In this document: positions 47,850 to 58,899 of the stretch, one piece after another | Position numbering within the stretch: the stretch's first letter is position 1 | Layout: the number at the start of each line of letters is the position of its first letter | NCBI GenBank assembly: GCA_000469685.2 | Contig: LS997564.1 | Location: 18,255,615-18,319,614, forward strand | DNA: 64,000 nt | Direction of reading: 5' to 3' | From: Haemonchus contortus | Lineage: Eukaryota > Nematoda > Chromadorea > Rhabditida > Trichostrongylidae | The notes under the pieces: model-generated | The model's input: only the letters and a program-made list of their open reading frames with translations | The model's database searches: none | Told to the model about the DNA's origin: nothing | Made by a program: the position numbers and the translations under genes

Positions 47850-48890
47850 GAAAATTTCAAAACTCAACTTTGTTTTTTGTTTATTTACTTATTTATTGAG
47901 CACACAAAGGTGCGCCATCGGCACGGAGACGCAACTAGTGATAACGAACAAAACGAAGCTCCACAGAAAACAAAGCTTATGCAGTTTATGCTTAACCAAA
48001 AGTAAAACGGAAACTTGAAGGTCCTTTGGGGGAGAGAAATTTGGTCGGATAAATCATAGAATGGTTTACAACTTTTTAAGCACGCCATTAGAAGAAGACG
48101 AAAATTGCCGAAATGTTAGCAGGCGGAACTGTATTCAACTTCGCGTACTGTTGAATGAAATAAAATTGTATGTGAACCTACCTGTAATAAAAAGAAACGA
48201 AAGAAAAGGCACGAAAAAGGAAGAAAAAAGTGATAGAGAATAAAACACACAAACGAATACCATTAAACCCGATCAGGGGTAGAAAAACTTCAGATATACT
48301 GGTATGTATAGTAGCCTATATTTCTCCTACACATCCCTCTCGGCGATTTCCACAGTTATTTTGTAGTTACACACCTGATCTGTATGAAGAGATTGATCCC
48401 CTAGGTTTTTTGCGGGTCTACTCCTATCAAGTGGGTGAGTGACCCAAACACATAGCCCAAAGTTTTAAAGTAAATCTCAACGACGACTACCATGATTTTC
48501 ATGAGAAGTTCATGACTACTGAAGCAAAATGTCAATGACTGTGATATCGAGGAATATTAGTTATAAGGCTGCAATTTTGGGTGATCTGATCGACGACCAC
48601 CCTAATTGATGGCTTAATCAATTCTCACATTCATTCACCCCACAGCCCGTAAATGACATATCAATTCCATTCAAATCATATCACCAGAGAAGCGTTTTGA
48701 ATACGTTATGACCTAAACGATGACCAGCTTGTACGGTTCAGTCAGTAGTTTAACCCTTGCATACAAGACTGTTACCAATGGACCGATGTACCGCTTGGCA
48801 CTACACCACACCTGCCCCTCAAACTTCTGAGATTGGAAAAATGCAGAAAAAAAATGATGGGCTCTGGAGGTCTCTTGAGTGGTTGCTGAT
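47850..48890. other. Spacer between SINE and second MITE copy
   Basis: AT-rich. Short frames only. Confidence 0.5.
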
Positions 48891-48900
48891 AGGATAGTTG

Positions 48901-49230
48901 GGTGAAATTAGATAATTAGGTGGGGGGTGCCGGCACCTTTTCGTGGTCTGCGTCTCTGACACCAGGCGGCATAGTGCATAGAGAACGCGCTGGGGCACAG
49001 AGATGGTCCCCCCCCCCCTCGAAAAGTTAAGGGAGGAGCTCCGGGATGGGAGAGATGATTATCTCGTGTAAAAAACTGAGATGGGGTAAGAATTGAGCAT
49101 CCAATTGGTTCACCCACTCAGGAACTCCTTCCCTAACTTTTAGAAGGGGAGGAGCTCCGGAATGGGTGAGATGATTAGATGGGGTAAGAACTGAACAGAG
49201 GACAAGGCACCCTCCAACTACTTTTCCACC
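48901..49230 (+). mobile_element. MITE family 2, copy 2, perfect 9-bp target duplication
   Basis: A 330-bp element. The left end GGTGAAATTAGATAATTAGG...GGGGGGTGCC and the complement of the right end, GGTGGAAAAGTAGTTGGAGG GTGCC, form an imperfect inverted repeat. The direct repeat GGATAGTTG lies exactly on both sides (48892-48900 and 49231-49239). About 75-80% similar by eye to the copy at 47244. A 9-bp duplication is the hallmark of Mutator-like transposition. Confidence 0.85.
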
Positions 49231-49239
49231 GGATAGTTG

Positions 49240-51681
49240 ATAAGTTTTACGAGGAAACCTTAACTTTTGATGTTACTGGAGAGCATGTATCAACTGAAGG
49301 TGGGTTTCAAGCGTCAAGCTTTTATAATCGTAGTGACTATTGAACTATTAAAAAACTATTACTATTTAGCTTACGAATATCGGTATAAGTAATGATAAAG
49401 TCAGTAGTTACCATATAATTAGTGTAATGTTTCTAGCTTCAGCATTGTCGAGCTGCCTTAAAGACAGGTGAATGGGCCTTTGGGGTCAGCAGACAAAGAG
49501 CCAGCCTTCAATCAGGGAAGGAGGCAAAGCGAGCCATCTTCAACTTTAGTTCAACTGTTTGTCATTTCATGCTTACTTATTGTTTCTAGTACACGATTTC
49601 AATTAGTTACACTTCACTAAATGGTGGAAATTGTTATTATGTTGCGTAAGACATACTAGAGTTCTCAGAGGTTTCTATCTCCTCCTATACTTTGATTGCG
49701 GGAATAAAAAATTATTGACTTGTTCTAGGGAAATTTTTACTATTTTTTTAAACTCTGTATCACTGTTTCTGTTGACGATTTCGTTCAATTTACCTCTGAA
49801 CTATCTTAAATAGGTTTTTCGCGTCCTCAACCATGAATGCAACCTTCATTGATCTTGGATTACCTTGCACTTCTTTTTTTCGAGCTATAAGTATTTAAGC
49901 TATTTATAAGCATCCAGTTTTGCCTATATTCTACTGTGTTACTTAATTCAAAAATTGATTTTGTGGTGGCGATTTTGAGAAAGAGCATGGCGGCATTACG
50001 GAACTGTCTTCAAGATTACTTCCTAGGACTGCCATTGCAGCCTGATCTGACCAGAGTGATATGGTATTTCTCTTTCCGCTTCAAGTCAGGGAGCTGCTGA
50101 GATCTGATCGCCACTTCGCACCTTAGCGCTTCTTTTCCACAACAATAATGTGGACAATCGTTTTGAAATAATATTTGAGTACAAAAATATAAGAACCTTC
50201 CCATATTATTGTTACTTAGCCAACCGCTCACCGATGTAGGAGGAAAAGGTGAGCAGATAACCCCTCGTCCTCACAGTGCTGTTTCCGACTTAAGGCACAA
50301 CAAGGGATTGCATTGGTCTTGCAAATTATTTCTAGACAATACCTGAAGTAGGGCCAATGGCAGTGTTGATGGATGGTCAAGACGGGGTGTAGTTGGGACT
50401 CAAAGTTTGTTTAGGGACCTATTGCACTGACCGTTCCCATAGGTGCAGACTGTCAAACGACAATGCAGAGGTGCAACCATTGAGTGAACAGTACTGTTAT
50501 AGTTGAAAGGTGCTGTATTCACGCTTTCATACTTTTACTAAGGTTTTACGCTGAGGTGAAGAACGTAAGCAAGCAAGTCGGAAGCTGTTGATGTCCTCAA
50601 GTGGAGACTGGGACACCATAAAGACATGGGATTCTCAACGAATTTGGGCCCAAAATAGTCAGGTATAAGAAGTGCCCTACATTCTAGGTTACTCGCCTTC
50701 AATTTGATGTCCTGATTTGATTTGATTTGTCAAAGCGCCATTACTCAACACTTTCATTCTGTAGCTTTCTACTAAGCTCTTCAAGGGACTGCATGAGACG
50801 TGCCACTCATACCACATGGGCAGATCACTCCCATTCGTTTATTATAGAACAGGTGAAGGCCGTGATTATTTTTGACATCCCTTGGACTCAGTATATAAAG
50901 CGCTGCAGCATCATTTCCGTATTTTCCCACATTTAATCTCTCGAAGCAACTCTTAGATACATGTGTGTTCGACCTATTTTTACTTTCTGATTTCGTTAGT
51001 TACTGCTCTCATACAGTTGTATTACATCAGTGCTCTTGTTTACAGTGTGTAGCTATGATACTATATTCTCTAGAAAATAAACTTCAACTAGCCCAAAATT
51101 CACAAACTCACTGCTATTCCTGTTCAACTCACAATGTTCATTGAAAGCCTCTGATAGTATACTCATAGACCCATATATCAAGTGAATGTTTTGCAATTGG
51201 GAACTATGCATACTGGTAAATAGATACCTCATTTGGTTCTGCACAACGCGAAATGTTTCTGGAACGATCTGGTTAACACAAACAAGCCAGTTTACCAATA
51301 CGCATTTGTCAGTTGTGGATGGTGCACGAATCGGAACTTCCGGGTAGTACATCATTGAGCTCGTATTACTTCACCCTGCACTACCCAGTTTTTGGATAAC
51401 AACTGAACTCCTTTCATAGGAAAATAATCTCTGAGGATTTGGCTGGACAGGGCAAGATTCGATTTGAGTTGTGAACTAGTCTAGAGATTCAAAGAAAGTA
51501 CTGCTGGTTGTGAAAGAGTACACCATCAGCCCTGGACAGCACTGATGTTACTGACAGCACTGATGTTACTTTGTTCTTATCAACTATAGCTTCTGTGCCC
51601 TCACTGGAGCTTCACTTTCCTCTGCTACTGAAGTGGAGGCTTAAAAACTAGGACCGGAACTTGGAAAGCTGTACTGAATAT
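49240..51681. other. Non-coding stretch
   Basis: AT-rich, no gene or shared repeat recognised. 51053-51355 (-) is open for 100 codons without a recognisable family. Confidence 0.45.
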
Positions 51682-51744
51682 ACTCCTATACTGAGAGCTT
51701 TATTCTATTTAACAGAAGACGAGGTTAGGTAATACAGATAAGTC

Positions 51745-51781
51745 GGCTGACGTTTCGGCGACTTTCGCCTTCTTCGGAGCC
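51745..51781 (-). ncRNA. Hammerhead-ribozyme-like motif at the Penelope-like 3' end
   Basis: On the minus strand: stem I strand GGCT, core CCGAAGA, an extra A, stem II GGCGA-AAG-TCGCC, then GAA, the self-complementary ACGT, C at the cleavage position, and AGCC, which pairs perfectly with GGCT. This is the order of a minimal hammerhead whose stem III is formed between two copies. Such motifs are known in Penelope-like elements. The core here is CCGANGA instead of CUGANGA, so this copy may be inactive, and the extra A before stem II is non-canonical. Confidence 0.6.
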
Positions 51782-51960
51782 TAAAAAAAAAGGTGGAAAC
51801 CAAATTATGATTTATTCGACCAAATGTCTCACCCCCCACGGAACTTTCGAGATCAGTTAAGTCATCACGTAACAATAGTGAGAATAAAACCGTACCTTCT
51901 AGATCAGTAGAGCCAGCCGACCCGGACGACGATAGTAGCGTGAACCAGGCTGATCAGAGT

Positions 51961-52506
51961 CTACGGTTCCGGCTGGAAGGCCAACCTTATATAGGGGGTA
52001 AGTTCCCGCGTAATTAAGACACATTCTCCCCTCCGGTTCATTTTTGGTTGCCTGACCCGTATCCAGAACGCCTCCAGGGTTTTGCGCGCGGCTGTCTGGG
52101 TTTCACGCGCCACGACCTCGACGATGACTCCAAAATCGTCCCCGTTATGAGATTCCAGCCTGTGGCAACCTAAGGCAGTAGATGTCCGCGATCTCGCCTT
52201 CCCCTCTAAATGCTCCCTAACGCGAACGTAAAGCGGCCTAAACGTCTCCCCTATATATTCGTCTCCACAATTTCGGTAAATGATTCTGTAAACCACACCT
52301 GCGATGGCACAGTCTCCCTTACTGCCATTGGGACAGACCACACAATTCTCAGTCGCGCATGTGCGGTCATAAAGGCGGTTTCGAACGAGACGATTTTTTA
52401 GGGTATTGGGAGGAATGTCCACGAGGCCAACAGTGTCTTCTAGACCCGATCTCTTCAGACACCTCCTTATGGAAGCGCTCACCTCATCAGAGATGAAGGG
52501 TATCAT
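51961..52506 (-). CDS. Penelope-like GIY-YIG endonuclease domain (intact frame)
   Basis: The C-terminal endonuclease of the element, which nicks the target to prime reverse transcription. Open for 181 codons. A Cys-containing linker (CATENCVVCPNGSKGDC) is typical of the family just before the nuclease. The nuclease motifs are YRIIYRNCGDEYIGET (the GIY and YIG tyrosines), RPLYVRVREHL with the catalytic Arg, a His (CHRLESH), the metal-binding Glu in LEAFWIRVRQP and the Asn in KMNRRGE. The frame is separated from the RT frame upstream by one or two frameshifts. The domain keeps all key residues although the element as a whole is truncated. Confidence 0.88.
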   Translation of the reverse strand: MIPFISDEVSASIRRCLKRSGLEDTVGLVDIPPNTLKNRLVRNRLYDRTCATENCVVCPNGSKGDCAIAGVVYRIIYRNCGDEYIGETFRPLYVRVREHLEGKARSRTSTALGCHRLESHNGDDFGVIVEVVARETQTAARKTLEAFWIRVRQPKMNRRGECVLITRELTPYIRLAFQPEP

Positions 52507-52523
52507 GAAAGGAATTTTCCCGT

Positions 52524-52796
52524 TCAGAACACTCTTCTAGGTCTGCTGAAGTCACCGCCTGCCGTTGACCGATGAGAATGCGGGGGGCGCTTGTAACCGT
52601 TGAGCTCAGCGATTTTCTGTGCCATTCCCACTGACTCTCTCCTTTCATCCCGGCCGGTGGAGACATTTATTGCGGTACGGAACATGCTTTTGACCACCGC
52701 ACGTTTGGTCTGCCGAGGATGCGCTGACCGCCAGTGGAGAATTATATTTTTGTTGCTGGGCTTCCTATACCATTTTGTGACAAAGCTGCACCCCAT
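52524..52796 (-). pseudogene. Penelope-like reverse transcriptase, C-terminal (thumb) part
   Basis: Contains TKWYRKPSNKNIILHWRS, AHPRQTKRAV and MFRTAINVS, matching the conserved Tyr-Arg-Lys-Pro and Ser/His-Pro...Lys motifs after the catalytic core of Penelope-like RTs. It is in a different frame from the upstream RT piece; the junction falls near 52790, where the preceding frame reads PFLNVQVNLWG. A stop separates it from the endonuclease frame, so the RT is broken. Confidence 0.8.
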
Positions 52797-53248
52797 AAGT
52801 TGACCTGCACGTTAAGGAAAGGGAGCCAGCTTTCTGATGGCTTCTCACGGGTTAGCCTGATATGCTCGGACTGCCAATTGATGAGGTCGAAGCATTTGTC
52901 CATTTCCTCCTGTGTCGAGCAGACTACGAAGCAGTCGTCGATGTATCTGCAGTACATCATGGGAAGACGCTCCAGAACGGGTGTTTCTATTTTAGCCATA
53001 AAGGCAATGGCCAGGTAAGGCGCCAGGCGTTGCTCCATGGCTAAACCTCTAGTCTGCGCGAAGTACCTCCCCGACCACTTGGAAAAGTTGCAGTTGAGGC
53101 ACTCCTTGAGAAGCCCCATTACTTGTCTAACGGAAAACCCTTTCATGTTGAGAACGTGGCAGTGCTGGGTGAGAAGCTCTGAAACGGCTTCCATAGCAGA
53201 TGAATTACTTACGTTGGTGTACAGAGATTCCACGTCGAATGATTCCAT
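52742..53248 (-). pseudogene. Penelope-like reverse transcriptase, catalytic core (5'-truncated)
   Basis: Starts at motif A, FDVESLYTNV, which holds the first catalytic Asp. The catalytic YRYIDDCF follows in the middle (YIDD box), then motif D-like sequence and PFLNVQVNL. In place of the usual motif B words it reads GLAMEQRLAPYLAIAFM, with the AMEQRLAPYLA block typical of Penelope-like RTs (usually AMGSPLSP.LA). The fingers are absent because the insertion stops at 53251. After PFLNVQV the frame shifts, so the protein cannot be made intact. Confidence 0.88.
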
Positions 53249-53264
53249 GACACTCCTATACTGA

Positions 53265-54289
53265 ATCCCCTATACTGAATTTTCCCCTTCTTGCCCTCAC
53301 CTTGCACATGACGTTGAACAAAACCGTTTTGTTCTCTTGGTTCTGGAAGCGCTTTAAGACTCTAGAGAATTAGAACTACGAGAAAGCATCACAGAATGAG
53401 ATGCCAAATGCCGGAACTTTCTCGGTATACCTTTATGCTGAAAACTATAGCTCAAGGATTCAGATCCTGATCCTACATATGCAGGTTTACATCCCAATAA
53501 TCTTGCGCTGTACAAGTATGTTTCCTCGCCTTTACGAAATAATACGATGTCGTTCTTCGCCCAAAATGGACAGTGGCCAAACAACTAATACCTGAGGTGA
53601 AAACGAAATGCAATATTCATCTCGGTAGGATTTATCCAAAGGTCAGGGTTTTTCCGTCAACGAGACTAAGCCATACTTCTTCACGAAAAGGTCTATCCGT
53701 CAGCTGCATAGGTAGTCAAGATCTTTGTACATAGGCTCGAACAAAAGGTTCTCCAATATCCATCGGACTTCCCCAACTTTCCATCAAAGGATCACGCTCT
53801 CCCCATTCGTATGAAACCAACTGAGGAGATAATGATGAGAATTTTCAAAACTGGCTCGCTAAATATCTATATGCAAATTCATTTTACGACGCATCAACAC
53901 CAATAAGTTATTCATTACCTGGGAGCAGGTTGTAGATGAAGATGGTGATTATATGTACATATAATTAGTTAATTGGATATACAAGGTACTTGCGGCTAGA
54001 ACCTTTTACCAGAGCCGTATCGCAAAATTGGTCGAGAAAAGTACAAAATTTCATCCGAACGTCTTTAAGAAGGTTTTTCTCGAAAGGATGCAGCTGAGAG
54101 TCATAGATTTCTCTAGGGATATTATTTGGAGACTTCGGCGCCCTTGCTTACGAATGGGAGTAGTTCAAGACTGGTACTGAGGGAATGTTCGAGACTTTGT
54201 CCCTGCTTTCAATCCTCCTACGAACTCCCGGACCACAATGTGATGGGTCGCTGGATATAGTCCATACCGGAGAGGAAAGCCTGCGCTTC
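53265..54289. other. Non-coding stretch
   Basis: Starts with partial repetition of the target word (CCCTATACTGAA). Nothing else recognised. Confidence 0.5.
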
Positions 54290-54486
54290 AAAATAGCTGA
54301 ATACTAGCCATAGAAGTGGTTCATTACAGTATACTTTACCGAGGTTTTATCCCAGAGAAAGGACCGCTGGGTTTCAAAGAAGATTCTTGGTAACCTGACA
54401 AATATCCCTAAGATCGTGGCTGCTTCACCTTTTCCCTTCTTCCCTTCTCTGCGCTCCACTCTACATAAATATAGTAGACGGAAGCG
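54290..54486 (-). repeat. Dispersed repeat D, copy 1
   Basis: About 195 bp align with 56022-56216 in the same orientation, roughly 85% identical by eye. Shared words are AGCTGAATA, TTACAGTATACTT, GATCGTGGCTGCTTCACC and CTCCACTCTACAT. On the minus strand both copies are partly open and share peptide words such as GEAATI.GI.VRLP, so a coding origin is possible but unproven. Strand is given for the better open frame. Confidence 0.7.
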
Positions 54487-55482
54487 TTGAACTACCGTTG
54501 CTGCCCCTGAGAAATCAATGAAAAAAGCCCGGGCTGGACTTTCTCAAGGAACTCTGGGTGCCGCCGTCGATGACTAGTCGAAGCGTCTTCGAGCTATAAT
54601 TAGTACAGGAGACGGTTATATAAGATGACCGGTGTTCGTTTTGTAGATGTGATGTATAGTAAATAACTCACCTAAATTCACCATGTATCGATATGGACTG
54701 CGGTTTCTGTAGCCCAATTCTTTTGTTACCATATTTATGACGCACCCTGCACATTGCTTGCTACATTCGAGAAGATTCGTTAATGAGGAAAGTTTATAAA
54801 ATTATTAAACAACTCAACACCTTTTCTCACTACTAATACGTCTGTGAAGGAACACTGGAAAAGTCGAAAGGAAGAACTTTGGAATCAATGAACTACCCAC
54901 CGATAACCCATTTCCATACGGAAAAAAATTCTCCGAGATCCAGTTCAGATAGGGGAATTTTGTTTGACAGCTTCCCAAGCAAAACCTCTCACGACGATGT
55001 CTACCCTTTGGTGTTTTAGCCAAATGAAGCTATTCTTATGTTATCCTCCACTTCGTGCTTTGGAGTGCAGGTCGTGTACAGGCATACCATTTTAGAGGTT
55101 GACTAGCATATCCTAAAACCCCACCCCAAATGTTAGCTGAGGTTCAAAAAGCTTTTTCCCATAAATCTACCTGAAACTCTTATCCTCGTCAGAATTCAGT
55201 ATCATTTTTGAGGAAGCATCCAGTGTGGAAAAAATTACCACACCACATCTTGGGATGCCAAGATGAGATAAGTCGGGGACAGATTACCAGTACTTTTTGT
55301 AACCAACAGTTATATACTGCAGGAGGCAGCCACTGGATGCTTTTGTGTGAATCTTTTTTCCCTATTGAACAAGTGCCCTGCCATTACTATGTAGTGGCAA
55401 TGAAAAACTCGCTTACGACGACACATAGGTTGACTTGTTGTTCACCTATCAAATTGTCGGGCTAAATGCAGCAGCCATCGCT

Positions 55483-55502
55483 CCGTCCGTCCGTCCGTCC
55501 GA
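55483..55502 (+). repeat. (CCGT)n microsatellite
   Basis: Five tandem CCGT units followed by GACGTCAG. It lies within a 137-codon open frame (55466-55879, +) that I do not recognise. Confidence 0.8.
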
Positions 55503-56021
55503 CGTCAGACGATTCCGCCTCAACGCTTCCCGATCGAAATAACCTGTTTCTTATATCGATTATGTGTAATTCGGCGAGGCCATCGAGGTCGCTGCTGCTC
55601 GGATGTAATTTCTATCGCCAACTTTTCATCTTTGAAAACCACAGAACAGTCGACACATCTGTCTCGCTCTCTTTGCACTTTTTATTTCTAGAAACTCCCA
55701 ACCTTTGTAGAGAACTTCGGCAGAAAAACCCGGAAGTTTTAGGCTCGAAAATTCCTTCGGATTTCCTTAATATTGCCTTTTTCTATAGAACACCACCTGA
55801 ATGTTTTAAAAGCAATTCGAGAACATCAAATCTGTTTGTTCATCATCAAGAGAGGAGTCATTTCTCCTGCCCAGAATGAATTCTTTCTGGAGAGACACGG
55901 CCGTATTTTGAAGCTGGAACTAAGCAATAGAAAAGGTTATGTAGATGCTTACTATTTCTGCTCAGTAACAACCTAATTCTTGAATTTCAGCTCTAAAACG
56001 TCGGCTCATTACTACAAAGTA

Positions 56022-56216
56022 GCTGAATATTAGCCTTAGAAGTAGTTTATTACAGTATACTTGACCGTGGTTTTATCCTTAGAGAAAGAACCGCTGGGCT
56101 TCACGGGAGATTCCTGGTAGCCTGACAAGTATCCCTGAGATCGTGGCTGCTTCACCTCTTCCCTCCTTCCCCTTCTCTGCCCTCCACTCTACATACAAAT
56201 GGTAGACGGTTGTCCT
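56022..56216 (-). repeat. Dispersed repeat D, copy 2
   Basis: Second copy of the repeat at 54290-54486, 1.7 kb away. In this copy the minus strand is open for 109 codons (56079-56408) extending upstream of the repeat. No family recognised and no terminal repeats seen. Confidence 0.7.
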
Positions 56217-57479
56217 GTAGCAGGGCAAGGATGACGGTTGAAGAGTTTCGAGTGCTGTGGCAAGAATTTTTGAATTTTTTTCAATTTTTTCTACATCATT
56301 ATTCCAAAGGTAAAAATGGCTCCTAATAGACTTCTTCCAACGTCTCATAGAAGGTAAATCAGAGGAGAGCTTGAGACAAGCTAGTAAGAGCTCAGTGAAC
56401 TCTGACAAGATTTGCTGTTTTGACCGAATCAGCCTTTCAGGCAGAGGGTACCAACAATGATAGTTAGTTGTCTTTCCTCCACTTCAGTTCCTGCTTGTTA
56501 CGTCTAGCCGACCCGTAAACAACTTTTATTTACAAAAGTGCATTCACTTTCATTACAGCTCCATTGTTTTTTTTTTTCTTTTGTGTTTCCAAACTTTTCA
56601 TTATGCTGAGATAATTGCTGGAAAGGTCAAAGAAAAAGAATGAGGACGAGAAAGTCGATGAAATCCATTTTGCAAAATGCGCTCCTCTTGGCTCTCGCTT
56701 TCGAGGTATTTTTACCCTTATTCCAACATTATCTCCGGAAGTCTTTCCCGAACCATCAATCATTGTCACATATCGTTAGCTAGGTTGATGGTTGGCAATA
56801 CCCGATAACGGATATGCCCGATCATTTGATTATATGCTTAGGAATGGAACACTTCATAGAATGGTGTAGTATAGTATGAACTTACCTCATTCTCAACTCG
56901 TCGGTCGGCTCCCTTTTGGGAAAATTACAGAAGCCACGCGTAAGAGAATAGAGGTCTTCCTCATGTGGAAGATTTACCCACCATCCACTTACCTTTATAT
57001 GTGTTCGACTTCCAGAATTGACACAGTAGAAATTCGGCTAGCGTTTTGCATAAAGCTCACATGCATAAACAAATAAACAATAAGCAAGTTTACTGTCTGA
57101 ACGAAATTGCCTTCGATAGAAGACTCCTCAAAATTTTTGTTCACCGATTTTTTCCATCGTTTAGTGGAGGCACAAAAGATTTCAGTGAAAAAAGGAATCG
57201 CAGAAAGCAAATATTTGCACCCAGTATGAATTCAGATTTACGACTTGACTCCCACTTAGGTTTGACGGCAATTTATCTGCCCTGATGTCTTACAATTCTG
57301 TTATAACAGATTCTTTCCTTCTCCTTTATCCTATCCTACTGTTGAGGAGGGATAGTACTTCTTGGATTAGCTCAGGTTTAAGGCAACGGTAACGGAAGCT
57401 TACAGGCACAGCTTACGGTAAAAATGGCTTTTGCGATCTCGCTGTAGTACGATCCCTCCCTCTTGTACATTGCCTGCCT
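56217..57479. other. Non-coding stretch
   Basis: Short frames on both strands; nothing recognised. Confidence 0.5.
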
Positions 57480-57870
57480 TGATAAGGTCGAAAAACGTCC
57501 TGGATAGGGCACAACAGAGATTGTATTGAGTGAATGCCACACAGATAGTGGACGAGTTTCAACGGTTATGTAGACGCTGCACTATCTCAAGAGACTCTCA
57601 TGTAGAAATTCAAACAACTTGGCATAACCCATAGCGACCGAGAAATGCAATTTGGACAATTTCGGCTCGGGGTGGGGAGCAAGTGAAACCTCGTCCAAAC
57701 ACCTCTTACATTCCAATCCCCTCACGGTGATCTCGTACAACCTCCACTTCCGCTACTTTTAGAAAGCCTGAAGTAGGCGGATTTTCTCGCCACAGATGTA
57801 CTCTTCTACATCAACACTTCTGCTTTTCAACCCAAAACGGCACCGCGAAATTATCGTTAACTAAGCCTCT
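57480..57870 (+). repeat. Coding-like dispersed repeat, copy 2
   Basis: Homologous to 11515-11945 (opposite strand) over its full length. The frame that is open in the other copy has an in-frame TAG here (after ESLK) and an in-frame 6-bp gap, so this copy is dead, yet words such as TDVLFYINTSAFQP remain. The 46-kb separation and inverted orientation indicate dispersal rather than tandem duplication. Confidence 0.6.
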
Positions 57871-58740
57871 AACTACTCTTATCACGGTTCTCTCCTGTTT
57901 TTAAATGTTCTTTCAATTTTTGATTAAAATTAATTCGACTTTCTGACTGGCCGCTGAACTCTCAATCTGAGTCTTGGAACTGATGGGTCACATATGCTAG
58001 CAGGATTTTTAATCAATGAAAATAGCCTTTGACTATTCTCAAGCAAAAATTTGATTCATTCATTTATCATTGACTGTTTTGTTACCAAAGCAGAAGCAGA
58101 AACAGTTACAGAAACAAGTAGTTATTACCATTATTATTTACTATTATCATTGAAGGTGTCGGTAGTGTACGAGCGCGGTGCTTGGAAAGCTCAAGCATGG
58201 GGTCGTAATCCAGTTCCAGGCCAAATTTTCCCTTCTAACTCACCAGCCCGTAAAACCTTTGCACCGCGCAGTGAGCCAATATGGCAGCTACTAACAAAAT
58301 CATTAAACCAGAATCAGCTATTATATCGATAGTTATTTTCATTATTATTATTATTACTTCTACTGTTTTGTCTTTACATTTAGAGTCCTGCTTCCCCGAC
58401 GACCTTTTACTAGAGTGTTTTCGTGCTTCATCCCTGAAAAGGGTGAGAGTGACCTTCTTGCGACACCACCCGTACCTTCCCGTCTAATGATGTCCTTGTC
58501 GCCATCGATACGTCTTTTATAATGCCACTCCACCACATGACGGGTGGTGGACAACTGTTGAAGGAATTGGCTCAGTTGAGTTCAACTAGCTTAAACTGGG
58601 TAAAGGTGATGCACACAGAATAGCATTATCGTTTACTCTATGCTATTTAGTACCATTCATTTCGGAGAAGAGGTGGAGCAAAGGGGCGTGGCTTGTAAAA
58701 GTATGTTTCTGTATGAAGGTGTGTGGTATAGCCTCAGCCA
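57871..58740. other. Non-coding stretch
   Basis: AT-rich. The ATT-rich patch at 58330-58370 is low complexity. No gene recognised. Confidence 0.5.
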
Positions 58741-58762
58741 AGATGGTACAGCACTTTATTCA

Positions 58763-58797
58763 GTCAACGTTTCGGCGTTACCGCCTTCGTCAGGACC
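58763..58797 (-). ncRNA. Hammerhead-ribozyme-like motif, well preserved core, solo copy
   Basis: On the minus strand: stem I strand GGTC, a perfect core CTGACGA, an extra A, stem II GGCG-GTAA-CGCC (4 bp with a GNRA-type tetraloop), then GAA, self-complementary ACGT, T at the cleavage position, and GACT, which pairs with GGTC (three Watson-Crick and one wobble). The order matches the motif at 51745, and flanking words are similar (TACAG before it on the + strand, AAGCC-A-rich after). No Penelope-like coding sequence is next to it, so it looks like a solo 3' end or a very truncated copy. Confidence 0.6.
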
Positions 58798-58899
58798 TGG
58801 AAGCCAAAAAGAATTTGAGATTCATCCAACTCATGCACCATTTCAGACTTCAGTTAGCCCAAGTAAACCTACAGATATCTAAATAGGTCTCGAATATGT

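Larger units (their letters stand above)
51682..53264 (-). mobile_element. Penelope-like retroelement, 5'-truncated, with 13-bp target duplication
   Basis: The insert is 51695-53251. It is bracketed by the exact 13-bp direct repeat ACTCCTATACTGA at 51682-51694 and 53252-53264. Read on the minus strand it starts inside the reverse transcriptase (at motif A), runs through the end of that domain in two frames, then a GIY-YIG endonuclease, a short 3' region and a hammerhead-like motif. RT followed by a C-terminal GIY-YIG is the defining layout of Penelope-like elements, which use a telomerase-like RT. Truncation at the 5' end together with a clean target duplication indicates incomplete reverse transcription at insertion rather than later deletion. 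Confidence 0.9.
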
